Assembly (NCBI GenBank): GCA_016840965.1
Contig: JAEORI010000011.1
Coordinates: forward strand, 1-15,455
DNA: 15,455 nt
Reading direction: 5' to 3'
DNA from: Candidatus Thorarchaeota archaeon
GTDB lineage: Archaea; Asgardarchaeota; Thorarchaeia; Thorarchaeales; Thorarchaeaceae
In this document: one piece after another, positions 7,520 through 14,143 of the stretch
Position numbering within the stretch: the first letter of the stretch is position 1
Layout: every line of letters begins with the position of its first letter
Position numbers and translations under genes: made by a program
The notes under the pieces: generated by a model
What the model was told of the DNA's origin: nothing
The model's input: the letters and a program-made list of their open reading frames with translations, nothing else
Databases searched by the model: none

Positions 7520-7556
7520 AGTTTGAATCACTATGCAAACTGATTGAGGTCTGGTC

Positions 7557-7892
7557 TTGCCACGAAAATATCCCAGAACGAAGGAGAAGCAACTCTCACG
7601 GGAACGAATCCGAATCCTATGGGAACAGGCGCAACAGTCAGCAAGAGCAGGTAATATAGAGATTGCACGAGAGCAGATGAGGAGTGCTCGTAAGATTGCT
7701 CAAAAGACTAGAACGAAGTTGCCTCACTCTATAAGCAGAAGAGTGTGCAAGTTATGTGGAACAATACTAATTCCTGGGCGAACAAGTAGGATACGTGTTA
7801 GAAGTAATCGATCACAACATGTCGTCATGACCTGTACTAATTGTGGCCACTTGAAAAGATACCACATCACAAGATGCAAGACAAAAGCATAG
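7557..7892 (+). CDS. rnp4: RNase P protein component 4 (Rpr2/Rpp21 family)
   Basis: A 111-residue basic protein. Residues 13-50 are helical and Arg-rich, and a zinc ribbon follows with C64-x2-C67 (VCKLCGTILIPG) and C93-x2-C96 (MTCTNCGHLKRYH), the arrangement of archaeal Rpp21. Rpp21 pairs with Rpp29 on the specificity domain of RNase P RNA during tRNA 5'-end maturation. The start is TTG at 7557, chosen because GAGGT at 7546-7550 is correctly spaced and the next residues (PRKYPRTKEK) fit the family start. The CRM-domain gene follows 38 bases later on the same strand. Confidence 0.9.
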   Translation: MPRKYPRTKEKQLSRERIRILWEQAQQSARAGNIEIAREQMRSARKIAQKTRTKLPHSISRRVCKLCGTILIPGRTSRIRVRSNRSQHVVMTCTNCGHLKRYHITRCKTKA

Positions 7893-7930
7893 GTTAATAC
7901 GTTTTCCAATGGCGGGGCTTGTGAATTCAT

Positions 7931-8215
7931 ATGCGAGATATCAAAGACCCAAATAGGATAAAGATTGCATGGCAAGACCCTGCCATGATGCAAATAGGAA
8001 AGGGTGGGGTATCAGAGAACGTAGTTAAGGAAGCGTCAAGATTACTAAAGAAACACCAGTATATGAAGATACGAATACTTCGAAGTGCTATTGGAGACAT
8101 AAGCAAGAAAGACCTCATAGAATCATTGTGCGAAAAAACCGGAGCCCGACTAGACGGATTTCGAGGGAATACAGCGGTCATCTATAAGAGTAGAATGATG
8201 AACAGTCTGGAGTAA
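7931..8215 (+). CDS. CRM-domain (YhbY-like) RNA-binding protein
   Basis: A 94-residue single CRM domain. The signature GxxG loop appears as QIGKGGVSENVV (residues 21-32), followed by a helix and KIRILRSAIG (46-55), then the closing strand GFRGNTAVIYKS. Bacterial YhbY associates with pre-50S particles, and plant CRM proteins act in intron splicing. The archaeal relatives are taken to be ribosome-assembly factors, an inference consistent with the neighbours nep1, Rpp21 and S19e. No convincing SD precedes the ATG at 7931. It lies 38 bases after the Rpp21 gene and 125 bases before the S19e gene. Confidence 0.85.
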   Translation: MRDIKDPNRIKIAWQDPAMMQIGKGGVSENVVKEASRLLKKHQYMKIRILRSAIGDISKKDLIESLCEKTGARLDGFRGNTAVIYKSRMMNSLE

Positions 8216-8240
8216 TCAAAAGTCCAACACAACGATAATC

Positions 8241-8248
8241 TTTTATGC
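8241..8248 (+). promoter_or_regulatory. Putative TATA box for the S19e operon
   Basis: TTTTATGC predicts a transcript start near 8270, about 70 bases before the S19e ATG. A small inverted repeat TGAC-G-GTCA (8256-8264) sits between this box and the predicted start, where a repressor could bind; that part is speculative. Confidence 0.4.
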
Positions 8249-8274
8249 GGACTCTTGACGGTCACTCCAGCCTT

Positions 8275-8321
8275 TTGAGGTAGGTCATCTACTGAACATC
8301 AGTGAGATGACTTGTTCTCAA
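8275..8321 (+). promoter_or_regulatory. Long hairpin in the S19e leader
   Basis: Bases 8282-8295 pair with 8299-8313 as a 14-bp stem (13 Watson-Crick pairs and one G·U) with a single bulged G at 8304 and a three-base loop ACA. Outside it, 8275-8279 (TTGAG) pairs with 8317-8321 (CTCAA), joined by a short internal loop that can take one or two wobbles. The structure fills most of the predicted leader and ends 7 bases before the SD GGTGA at 8329-8333. It could be an RNA regulatory element or, as DNA, a repressor palindrome. The pairing is seen directly; the function is inferred. Confidence 0.5.
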
Positions 8322-8340
8322 TGAGATTGGTGACAGACCT

Positions 8341-8793
8341 ATGCCTACAGTCTATGATATTCCTGCAAATATCCTCATACGACGACTCGCTCAGGACCTG
8401 AAATCCAGAGAGGAGATCACGGTTCCAGAATGGATGCCATTTGCTAAAACTGGTACCCATAAGGAACGAGCTCCTGAAGACTCAGATTTCTGGTATGTCA
8501 GATGCGCAAGTATTCTCCGTAAGATATACTTGAATGGACCAATCGGAACTGAAAAATTGCGTATCGTATATGGAGGCAGGAAAAGACGTGGTGTGAAACC
8601 GAATCGATTCCAGAAGGGTAGTGGAGCAATAGTAAGGACTGCTCTACAGCAGCTGGAACGAGCTGGTTTCGTTAAGAAACAAGGAACAAAAGGTCGAGAG
8701 ATGACTGACATAGGAAGGTCATACATGGACAAACTGTCATCAGCTCTCATGAAGGAACTCTCGCAGGCAATCCCAGAACTGGAGAAGTACTAA
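8341..8793 (+). CDS. rps19e: 30S ribosomal protein S19e
   Basis: A 150-residue protein matching archaeal/eukaryotic S19e through its length: MPTVYDIPANILI at the N-terminus, VPEWMPFAKTGTHKERAP at 28-45, DFWYVRCASILRKIYLNGPIG at 49-69, a Tyr-Gly-Gly-rich basic loop at 76-93, and LQQLERAGFVKK at 102-113. S19e binds the head of the small subunit and is needed for its maturation. The ATG at 8341 has GGTGA at 8329-8333 with 7-base spacing. It is the first gene of the operon that runs to ftsY. Confidence 0.97.
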   Translation: MPTVYDIPANILIRRLAQDLKSREEITVPEWMPFAKTGTHKERAPEDSDFWYVRCASILRKIYLNGPIGTEKLRIVYGGRKRRGVKPNRFQKGSGAIVRTALQQLERAGFVKKQGTKGREMTDIGRSYMDKLSSALMKELSQAIPELEKY

Positions 8794-8811
8794 GCCGGGT
8801 GACAAGGCGCA

Positions 8812-9141
8812 ATGAGTGATGACGAACTCGAAGCAATCCGTCAAAGAAAGGAGGCACAACTTCGAGAGCAGGCACTCAGGGAACAAGCCAGTGAACAACA
8901 AGTTGCTGAAGCTCAGGCACAAAAAGAGGCTCTGCTCAGGCAGATTCTCACTCCTGAGGCACGCGCTCGACTAATGAATATACGGATGGTCAAACCTCAA
9001 TTCGCTGAGCAAATTGAGCTACAGCTCATCCAATTGGCAACATCGGGACGGCTTAGAGCTCGAGTGACTGATGAACAGCTGAAGGGACTCCTGCAACAAC
9101 TTCAGGGAAAGGAACGTGAAAGAAAAATATCATTCAGATGA
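8812..9141 (+). CDS. PDCD5-family DNA-binding protein
   Basis: A 109-residue protein with the PDCD5/TFAR19 layout: a long charged N-terminal helix (residues 3-45, rich in Glu, Gln and Arg), then a compact three-helix core with ILTPEARARLMNIRMVKP (45-62), VEXX-type helix EQIELQLIQLATSGRL (66-81) and TDEQLKGLLQQL (87-98), and a basic tail. Archaeal homologues bind DNA, and the human protein assists chaperonin-linked folding. The gene almost always sits beside S19e and L39e in archaea, as here. It lies 18 bases after S19e, with GGTGA at 8798-8802 as its SD. Confidence 0.93.
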   Translation: MSDDELEAIRQRKEAQLREQALREQASEQQVAEAQAQKEALLRQILTPEARARLMNIRMVKPQFAEQIELQLIQLATSGRLRARVTDEQLKGLLQQLQGKERERKISFR

Positions 9142-9163
9142 ATAGCTGCTAAAGGTGAACAAT

Positions 9164-9319
9164 ATGGCACGGAATAAACCACTAGCAAAGAAGCTAAGGA
9201 TGGCAAAAGCTATGAGAAGTAACTCCTCGGTACCTACATGGGTCGTAGTTAAGACTGGCGGAAAATTGAGAAGAACACCCGGGCAGCGAAACTGGCGTCA
9301 GACAAAGCTAAAACCATAG
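9164..9319 (+). CDS. rpl39e: 50S ribosomal protein L39e
   Basis: A 51-residue, very basic protein beginning [18 protein letters not shown] and ending [16 protein letters not shown], matching L39e throughout. L39e lines the lower polypeptide exit tunnel of the large subunit, in the position that bacteria fill with an extension of L23. GGTGA at 9154-9158 is the SD. It lies between PDCD5 (22 bases) and L31e (14 bases). Confidence 0.97.
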   Translation: MARNKPLAKKLRMAKAMRSNSSVPTWVVVKTGGKLRRTPGQRNWRQTKLKP

Positions 9320-9333
9320 TCAGGTGAGCATAT

Positions 9334-9759
9334 ATGTCAAAGAAGAGAACAAAGAAACCAGAGCTTGAGGTTTTAGAAGAAGAGCCCGAAATCGAAGAGA
9401 TTGAAGAGGCTGAAGAGATTGAAGAAGTCAAAGAAACACCAGCTGACGCTAAGGAAGTTGCAGCACCAGTAGAAGAAGAGGTACCGGAAGAGGAAGAAGA
9501 GATCATCGACGAAAGAATCTATACCGTGCCGCTGAGAAAAGCATACTGGACCGGGACCCGACTTCGCAGGTCTAACAGAGCAGTCAGAATCCTCAGAGAG
9601 TTCGTAGAGCAACATATGAAGCCTGAAGAACTTCTTATCCAACCTGAGGTCAATGAACGTATTTGGGGAAAAGGTATTCAGAAACCTCCAAGAAGGGTTC
9701 GAATCCGAGCGACCAAGAACTCAGACAATCTTGTGCGCGTGTATCTTGCGGAGGGATAG
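9334..9759 (+). CDS. rpl31e: 50S ribosomal protein L31e with acidic N-terminal extension
   Basis: The L31e fold covers residues 60-141 (from ERIYTVPLRKAYW to RIRATKNSDNLVRVYLAEG), the usual archaeal size. In front is an extra segment of about 59 residues: a short basic start (MSKKRTKKP) and then a run with about 25 Glu among residues 10-60, low in complexity and probably disordered. No Met occurs between residues 2 and 94, and a strong AGGTGAGC at 9322-9329 fits the ATG at 9334, so the extension is very likely translated. L31e sits at the rim of the exit tunnel and in eukaryotes contacts nascent-chain factors such as the Zuotin/RAC chaperone. The gene is in one operon with prefoldin alpha and ftsY. 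Confidence 0.93.
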   Translation: MSKKRTKKPELEVLEEEPEIEEIEEAEEIEEVKETPADAKEVAAPVEEEVPEEEEEIIDERIYTVPLRKAYWTGTRLRRSNRAVRILREFVEQHMKPEELLIQPEVNERIWGKGIQKPPRRVRIRATKNSDNLVRVYLAEG

Positions 9760-9765
9760 TCCGTA

Positions 9766-10431
9766 TTGATCGCCCGAACAGACTTCGAGGGCGATTCGAA
9801 TGTCGGAGCATATGGAATCGCCACTGACGCTTTTATCTTTGTCAGTTCTAACATGTCAGAGAAGGTACTAGACATTATAGAGAAGACCTTCAACCTTCCA
9901 TTGGTTCAAACCACGATTGCGACTCTAGACGCCGTAGGTCTTGTTTCTGTAGCTACATCAAATGGAATTCTTGTCCCATATACTACGACTGATGAGGAAC
10001 TTGCTCAACTCAAGAAAGCATCAGAGATTCCAGTTGATTGGCTAGATGACAAGATGACTGCACTTGGGAACATCATCATTGCTAATGACAACGGTGCGAT
10101 ATGTCATCCTGATTTTAATTTTAGAGCAAGAAAGAAGATTTCAGATACTCTGGGTGTGGAGGTTGTGCCTGGTAGTCTGGCAAAATTACCAATTGTGGGA
10201 GCAAATGCCATTGCGACAAATCAAGGAGCAGTCGTACACCCATTGGCGACAAGTGGTGAGATTGAACTACTAGCACAGCTGTTAAAAGTGCAAGTAGAAG
10301 TTGGAACAGTGAACAGAGGAAGCCCGTACACTAGTCTAGGTGTGCTAGCTAATACTGATGGAATGATAGCAGGAACTGATACAACTGGTGTAGAACTAGC
10401 ACACATCAGTCAAGTATTGGGTTTTGTATAA
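9766..10431 (+). CDS. eif6: Translation initiation factor aIF6
   Basis: A 221-residue protein with the five-fold pseudo-symmetric IF6 pattern: repeats such as SNVGAYGIATDAF (11-23), TSNGILVP, ALGNIIIANDNGAICHP, IVGANAIATNQGAVVHP and SLGVLANTDGMIAGTDTTGVEL. aIF6 binds the large subunit near L23/L14/L24e and prevents premature subunit joining. The start is TTG at 9766, with GGAGGGA overlapping the end of the L31e gene as the SD. The product then begins MIARTDFEGDSNVG, as in relatives. The gap to L31e is only 6 bases. Confidence 0.96.
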   Translation: MIARTDFEGDSNVGAYGIATDAFIFVSSNMSEKVLDIIEKTFNLPLVQTTIATLDAVGLVSVATSNGILVPYTTTDEELAQLKKASEIPVDWLDDKMTALGNIIIANDNGAICHPDFNFRARKKISDTLGVEVVPGSLAKLPIVGANAIATNQGAVVHPLATSGEIELLAQLLKVQVEVGTVNRGSPYTSLGVLANTDGMIAGTDTTGVELAHISQVLGFV

Positions 10432-10447
10432 ATGAGGTGTTACTTGG

Positions 10448-10690
10448 ATGAGTTCAAAAATTTGGCGAGCAACAGGGTCTTACAGGAAGAGCAAGAAGAC
10501 TTTCACCTTTACTAGAGAACTTCTTGCTGAGAAGGACACGCATGTGAGGGAGAAAATCCTTTCAGAATTAGGTAGTAGGCATAGAGTGAAACGCAAGGAT
10601 GTCAATGTTACCGAAATAAAAGAGATTAAACCTGAAGAAGTCACAAGCTTGGAACTTAGGAAATTGCTGGGGCTGGAGACCGAATTCTAA
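10448..10690 (+). CDS. rplX: 50S ribosomal protein L18a (L18Ae/LX)
   Basis: An 80-residue LX-type protein: KIWRATGSYRK at the start, a basic KKTFTFTRELLAEKDTHVREKILSELGSRHRVKR core and an acidic-to-hydrophobic end. It is a large-subunit surface protein found in archaea and, in longer form, eukaryotes. GAGGTG at 10434-10439 sets the ATG at 10448. Its stop codon shares one base with the prefoldin alpha start (TAATG), so translation of the two is probably coupled. Confidence 0.93.
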   Translation: MSSKIWRATGSYRKSKKTFTFTRELLAEKDTHVREKILSELGSRHRVKRKDVNVTEIKEIKPEEVTSLELRKLLGLETEF

Positions 10691-11139
10691 TGAAAGAAGA
10701 TCCACAGGTCAAGCTCGAGAAGATATACAACGAGCAACAAATAATGGAGTCAAGTATCAATCTTCTACAGCAACGAATTGAAGTTGTCCAAGTGTACATC
10801 ACAAATTATCGTTCTGGGCTCATGGTTCTAGAAGAGGTTGAGAAGAGAAAAGAGGGCGAAGAGATGCTCATGAACGTGGGGGGCAGCATCTTTGTTCAGG
10901 CTAAACTGGTGGATCCTGATAAAGTAATTCGTGGTATTGGAAATAATGTCCGCATAGAACAAAATGTTGCTGACGCAAAAGCAGCAATCCTTGAAGCGGT
11001 GACAAGTTTAGAGAAGCAGTATGAGGCACTCACTCAAGAATATCAAAGATTGATTGTCTATGCATCAAATCTAAACGCTCAATTTCAACAGCTAGCTGCA
11101 GAAATTCAAGATGCAAAACTCCCAAGCAAGGAGGAGTAG
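10690..11139 (+). CDS. pfdA: Prefoldin alpha subunit
   Basis: A 149-residue protein. An N-terminal coiled coil (residues 5-50) and a C-terminal coiled coil (95-143) flank a central beta region (about 55-92, MNVGGSIFVQAKLVDPDKVIRGIGNNVRIEQ), the layout of prefoldin alpha. Two alpha and four beta subunits form a jellyfish-shaped holdase that passes nascent proteins to the thermosome. No beta subunit gene is in the window. The ATG overlaps the L18a stop by one base, and the gene ends just before ftsY, whose SD lies inside its last codons. Confidence 0.95.
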   Translation: MKEDPQVKLEKIYNEQQIMESSINLLQQRIEVVQVYITNYRSGLMVLEEVEKRKEGEEMLMNVGGSIFVQAKLVDPDKVIRGIGNNVRIEQNVADAKAAILEAVTSLEKQYEALTQEYQRLIVYASNLNAQFQQLAAEIQDAKLPSKEE

Positions 11140-11140
11140 C

Positions 11141-12055
11141 TTGTTGTTTGAGAAGCTCCGTGGAGCACTTGATTCAGCTGTCACAAAAGCCACAACGAGA
11201 GAACTTAACGAGAAGAATCTCGCTGATGCAGTTTGGGAGCTTCAGATGGTTCTGATTCAGAATGATGTTGCAGTTGAAGTTGCAGAACACATATGCGAAC
11301 TGACAAAACAGAAAATACTAGGAACAAGAGCAGGAAGGCTTGAGAACATTAGTCGCTTTTTCAAATCAGCTATTCATGAGTCAATCCTTGAAGTTCTCAC
11401 GCCTACACATCCACTTGATCCAATTGAATTTGCCCGAATGAAGAAAGAAAAGGGAGAGCCCACAACTATTCTTTTCGTGGGAGTTAATGGGACAGGTAAA
11501 ACGACAACTCTGGCTAAACTTGCTAATATCTACAAAAAGAATGGATTCTCTGTTGTGATTGCTGCGGGTGATACATACCGAGCAGGAAGTATCGAACAGC
11601 TTGAGAAACACGCTGAGAGATTAGGAGTTCGCGTGATAAAACAGGACTATGGTTCCGATGCAGCCGCGATAGCATATGACGCAGTTGCGCATGCAAAGGC
11701 TAGACGAATTGACATTGTTTTAGTTGACTCTGCTGGCAGGATGCAAAGCAACAAGAATCTCCTTGAGGAGATGAAAAAGATTGTACGCGTAGCTGAGCCA
11801 GATTTGAAGCTCTTTGTTGGAGACGCATTGGCTGGTAATGATGCTCTGTCTCAAGCGAAAGAGTTTCACAATGCTATTGGAATTGATGGTGCTATTCTCA
11901 CCAAAGTCGACGCGGATCCTTCCGGTGGAGCAGCTCTTTCTATTGCATTTGTCACTGGAAGGCCTGTAGTCTATGTTGGAGTGGGCCAGCATTATGATGA
12001 TCTCAAACGTTTCGATCCAAGCTGGTTTGCTGATAGGCTCATTGCTGAAAAATGA
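11141..12055 (+). CDS. ftsY: Signal recognition particle receptor FtsY
   Basis: An SRP GTPase of about 304 residues. The N domain covers roughly 1-90. The G domain has GVNGTGKTT (114-122), DTYRAG (144-149), DSAGR (196-200) and TKVD (254-257), and closes with the FtsY-specific GVGQHYDDLKRFDPSWFADRL. It receives ribosome-SRP complexes at the membrane for delivery to the Sec translocon, whose SecE subunit is encoded at the right end of the window. The frame is open from an ATG at 11111 inside the prefoldin gene. However, AGGAGGAG at 11129-11136 points to TTG at 11141 or 11144, giving the family start (M)LFEKLRG. There is no acidic A domain, as is usual in archaea. Confidence 0.95.
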   Translation: MLFEKLRGALDSAVTKATTRELNEKNLADAVWELQMVLIQNDVAVEVAEHICELTKQKILGTRAGRLENISRFFKSAIHESILEVLTPTHPLDPIEFARMKKEKGEPTTILFVGVNGTGKTTTLAKLANIYKKNGFSVVIAAGDTYRAGSIEQLEKHAERLGVRVIKQDYGSDAAAIAYDAVAHAKARRIDIVLVDSAGRMQSNKNLLEEMKKIVRVAEPDLKLFVGDALAGNDALSQAKEFHNAIGIDGAILTKVDADPSGGAALSIAFVTGRPVVYVGVGQHYDDLKRFDPSWFADRLIAEK

Positions 12056-12069
12056 GTAAGTGGGCAGTT

Positions 12070-12078
12070 TTTTATACA
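12070..12078 (+). promoter_or_regulatory. argF: TATA box for argF
   Basis: TTTTATACA follows a T-run after the ftsY stop. It predicts a transcript start near 12100, about 22 bases before the argF start at 12122. The same T-run may help end the S19e-ftsY transcript. Confidence 0.5.
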
Positions 12079-12121
12079 ACTCAATAATGATAGCGCGATA
12101 GAAAGCCCTGAGGTGTTAATA

Positions 12122-13045
12122 TTGAGCCTAAAAGGTAGAAACTTTGTTGATCTTGCTGACTTTGAAAGATTCGAACTAAGACAAGTTTTAGACACTGCAC
12201 ATGATTTGAAACGGAAACAGAAACGAGGTGAGCCGCATGAGTTCCTCAAAGGAAAATCTTTGGCTATGATTTTCATGAAGTCATCCACTAGAACCAGAGT
12301 GTCTTTTGAGGTTGGAATGACTCAGCTTGGAGGACATGCCCTCTATCTTGAACCAGGCGGTACTCAGCTCGGAAGGGGTGAAACAATAGGAGACACTGCT
12401 CAAGTTCTAAGCAGGTACTGCGATGTGATTATGGCGCGTGTTTATGGTCATAATGAGGTCATCGAGCTAGCTAAGTATGCGACGGTGCCTGTTATTAATG
12501 GATTATCAGACTTATTGCATCCATGTCAGATTATGGCAGATATGCAGACGATAGAGGAACACAAGGGAGAACTAGAAGGGCTCAAAATAACATACGTCGG
12601 AGATGCCAATAATGTTAGCAATTCCATCATGCAGGGTTGTACAATAATGGGAATGAATGTCACTATAGGGTCTCCAAAAGGATATACGCCGTCCGACGAA
12701 ATGATAAAGAAAGCAACAGCCCTCAGTAAGAGATATGGAACAAATCTAGAGGTAGTAAGCAGTCCCAATGAAGCAGTGAAAGGAGCTGATGTGATTTACA
12801 CTGACACGTTCTTTAGTATGGGCCAAGAGAGATCAAAAGAAAAGGAGAATGCTCTCATGCCTTTTCAGGTCAATAAAGCCTTGATTAGCGCGGCAAAAAG
12901 TGATGTCATTGTGATGCATTGCTTACCAGCCCATCGCGAGGAGGAACTAACCTCTGAGGTAATGGACGGGGCTCATTCAGTTGTATTTGACCAAGCAGAA
13001 AATAGATTACATGCACAAAAAGCAATACTTGCACTCATCGTTTAA
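12122..13045 (+). CDS. argF: Ornithine carbamoyltransferase
   Basis: A 307-residue transcarbamylase that makes citrulline from ornithine and carbamoyl phosphate. The carbamoyl-phosphate site shows SSTRTRVSFE (54-63) and HPCQIMAD (133-140). The ornithine site shows DANNVSNS (161-168), the SMG loop (232-234, FFSMGQE) and HCLPAHREEE (266-275). The closing VFDQAENRLHAQKAI is typical of OTCases. The HPCQ plus SMG combination argues for ornithine over aspartate. An upstream in-frame GTG at 12113 lies inside the SD (GAGGTG, 12110-12115), so TTG at 12122 is the real start. No other arginine gene is nearby. It is followed 11 bases later by the PfkB kinase. Confidence 0.95.
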   Translation: MSLKGRNFVDLADFERFELRQVLDTAHDLKRKQKRGEPHEFLKGKSLAMIFMKSSTRTRVSFEVGMTQLGGHALYLEPGGTQLGRGETIGDTAQVLSRYCDVIMARVYGHNEVIELAKYATVPVINGLSDLLHPCQIMADMQTIEEHKGELEGLKITYVGDANNVSNSIMQGCTIMGMNVTIGSPKGYTPSDEMIKKATALSKRYGTNLEVVSSPNEAVKGADVIYTDTFFSMGQERSKEKENALMPFQVNKALISAAKSDVIVMHCLPAHREEELTSEVMDGAHSVVFDQAENRLHAQKAILALIV

Positions 13046-13056
13046 GAGGCGATATC

Positions 13057-14064
13057 GTGCCCGGTGAAGTAGTGTCAATTGGAAGAATCAACATAGACAT
13101 TGACATGAAAGTGGACAAGATACCAGGGACTGGCCAACATGTTATCTGTGAAACAGGCCGAATTGACTATGGCGGGTCAGCAGCAAATTTTGCTACCCAG
13201 AGCGCCAAATTGGGTGTCAAAACAATGTTGGTGGGATGTGTTGGTGATGATGAATACGGTACTCTCGCTACGAGGGCAATCACTAAAGCAGGCGTAGACA
13301 CAAGCTGTCTACTGGTTCTGGAAAATCAGACTACAGGTATCTTTGTCTACATCCATGACGCTAGTGGTAACCAGCTTGTTGTTGTTGAACCTGGTGCAAA
13401 TCGTTTCCTTGAGAAACGCGTATTCGAAGAAGAGAAATTAATGGATGCTCAGCTAATCCATATCGCAGGCTCCTTTCCAATGTTGACCGGAAGAGCTGTT
13501 GAAATTGCGACATCTCATGGAATGATTCTATCACTAGATCCTGGTCGTGCAGGGATAAATCTGGAGTACGATAAACTCTTGAAAGGGACTGATCTTTTAT
13601 TTTTGAATCAAGGGGAGCTCAAAGAATACTTCAAAATCATTCCTAGTGAGAGTGCTCTTCGATCCTTTGCAAAAACCTTCCCAGGTATTGTAGTAGTCAA
13701 AATGGGTGCGAAGGGAGCTATTGCTACTGATGGATTTGAGTACTGTACTTCTGAGGTGTTTGAGGTGCCAGTTGTTGACACAATGGGTGCAGGTGATGCA
13801 TTTGCGGCGGGCTTTGTAACAGCATGGATGAGATCTGAGAGAATAGAACAAGCGCTTAATGTAGCAAATGCAGTTGCAGCACTGACGATCACTGAAGCTG
13901 GAGCACAAAATGGACAGCCGACCCTTGATGAAGCAGCTAGACTCCTTCGGCGGCACCAAATTTCTATTGATTCAGTCTTGAAATCCTTCAAAGGCAAAGA
14001 GAAGCCTAGGAAACCCAGAGGAAAAAAGAGCGCCAAGTCTAAGTCAGGTCAGGGTAGTAACTGA
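13057..14064 (+). CDS. PfkB-family (ribokinase-like) carbohydrate or nucleoside kinase
   Basis: A 335-residue kinase. It has the substrate-site GGSAANFATQSAKLG motif (39-53), the NxxE-type NQGE (184-187) that helps bind Mg-phosphate, and the anion-hole/catalytic DTMGAGDAFAAGF (241-253) with D247 as base. Family members phosphorylate ribose, adenosine, fructose-phosphates and related compounds; the motifs alone do not decide among them. The C-terminal 24 residues (312-335) form a Lys/Arg/Gly/Ser-rich tail beyond the kinase fold, which is unusual. The start is GTG at 13057, with AGAGG at 13045-13049 as SD. It probably shares an mRNA with argF. Confidence 0.88.
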   Translation: MPGEVVSIGRINIDIDMKVDKIPGTGQHVICETGRIDYGGSAANFATQSAKLGVKTMLVGCVGDDEYGTLATRAITKAGVDTSCLLVLENQTTGIFVYIHDASGNQLVVVEPGANRFLEKRVFEEEKLMDAQLIHIAGSFPMLTGRAVEIATSHGMILSLDPGRAGINLEYDKLLKGTDLLFLNQGELKEYFKIIPSESALRSFAKTFPGIVVVKMGAKGAIATDGFEYCTSEVFEVPVVDTMGAGDAFAAGFVTAWMRSERIEQALNVANAVAALTITEAGAQNGQPTLDEAARLLRRHQISIDSVLKSFKGKEKPRKPRGKKSAKSKSGQGSN

Positions 14065-14143
14065 GTATTATCTGGGTAGTATTCTACTTTTTGTTACAAC
14101 AATACGTGGGTAATAACATCATCAAGATGTGAGTGGTAATACT

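Noticed and set aside
8281..8340. C/D-box guide RNA in the S19e leader (CTGA and GATGA motifs)
   Set aside because: Motif order and spacing do not fit C-D'-C'-D architecture; the extended hairpin explains the sequence better.
9360..9500. GAA/GAG-rich stretch considered as a nucleotide repeat or microsatellite
   Set aside because: It is irregular, stays in frame, and is explained by Glu codons in the L31e extension.
9249..9642. Minus-strand Ser- or Phe-rich frames opposite the L31e extension
   Set aside because: They arise from the GAA/GAG repeats encoding the acidic extension; there is no SD and no family match.
13597..14036. Two minus-strand frames of 120-142 residues within the PfkB kinase gene
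   Set aside because: They overlap the conserved DTMGAGD region of a clear kinase and carry no recognisable domain.
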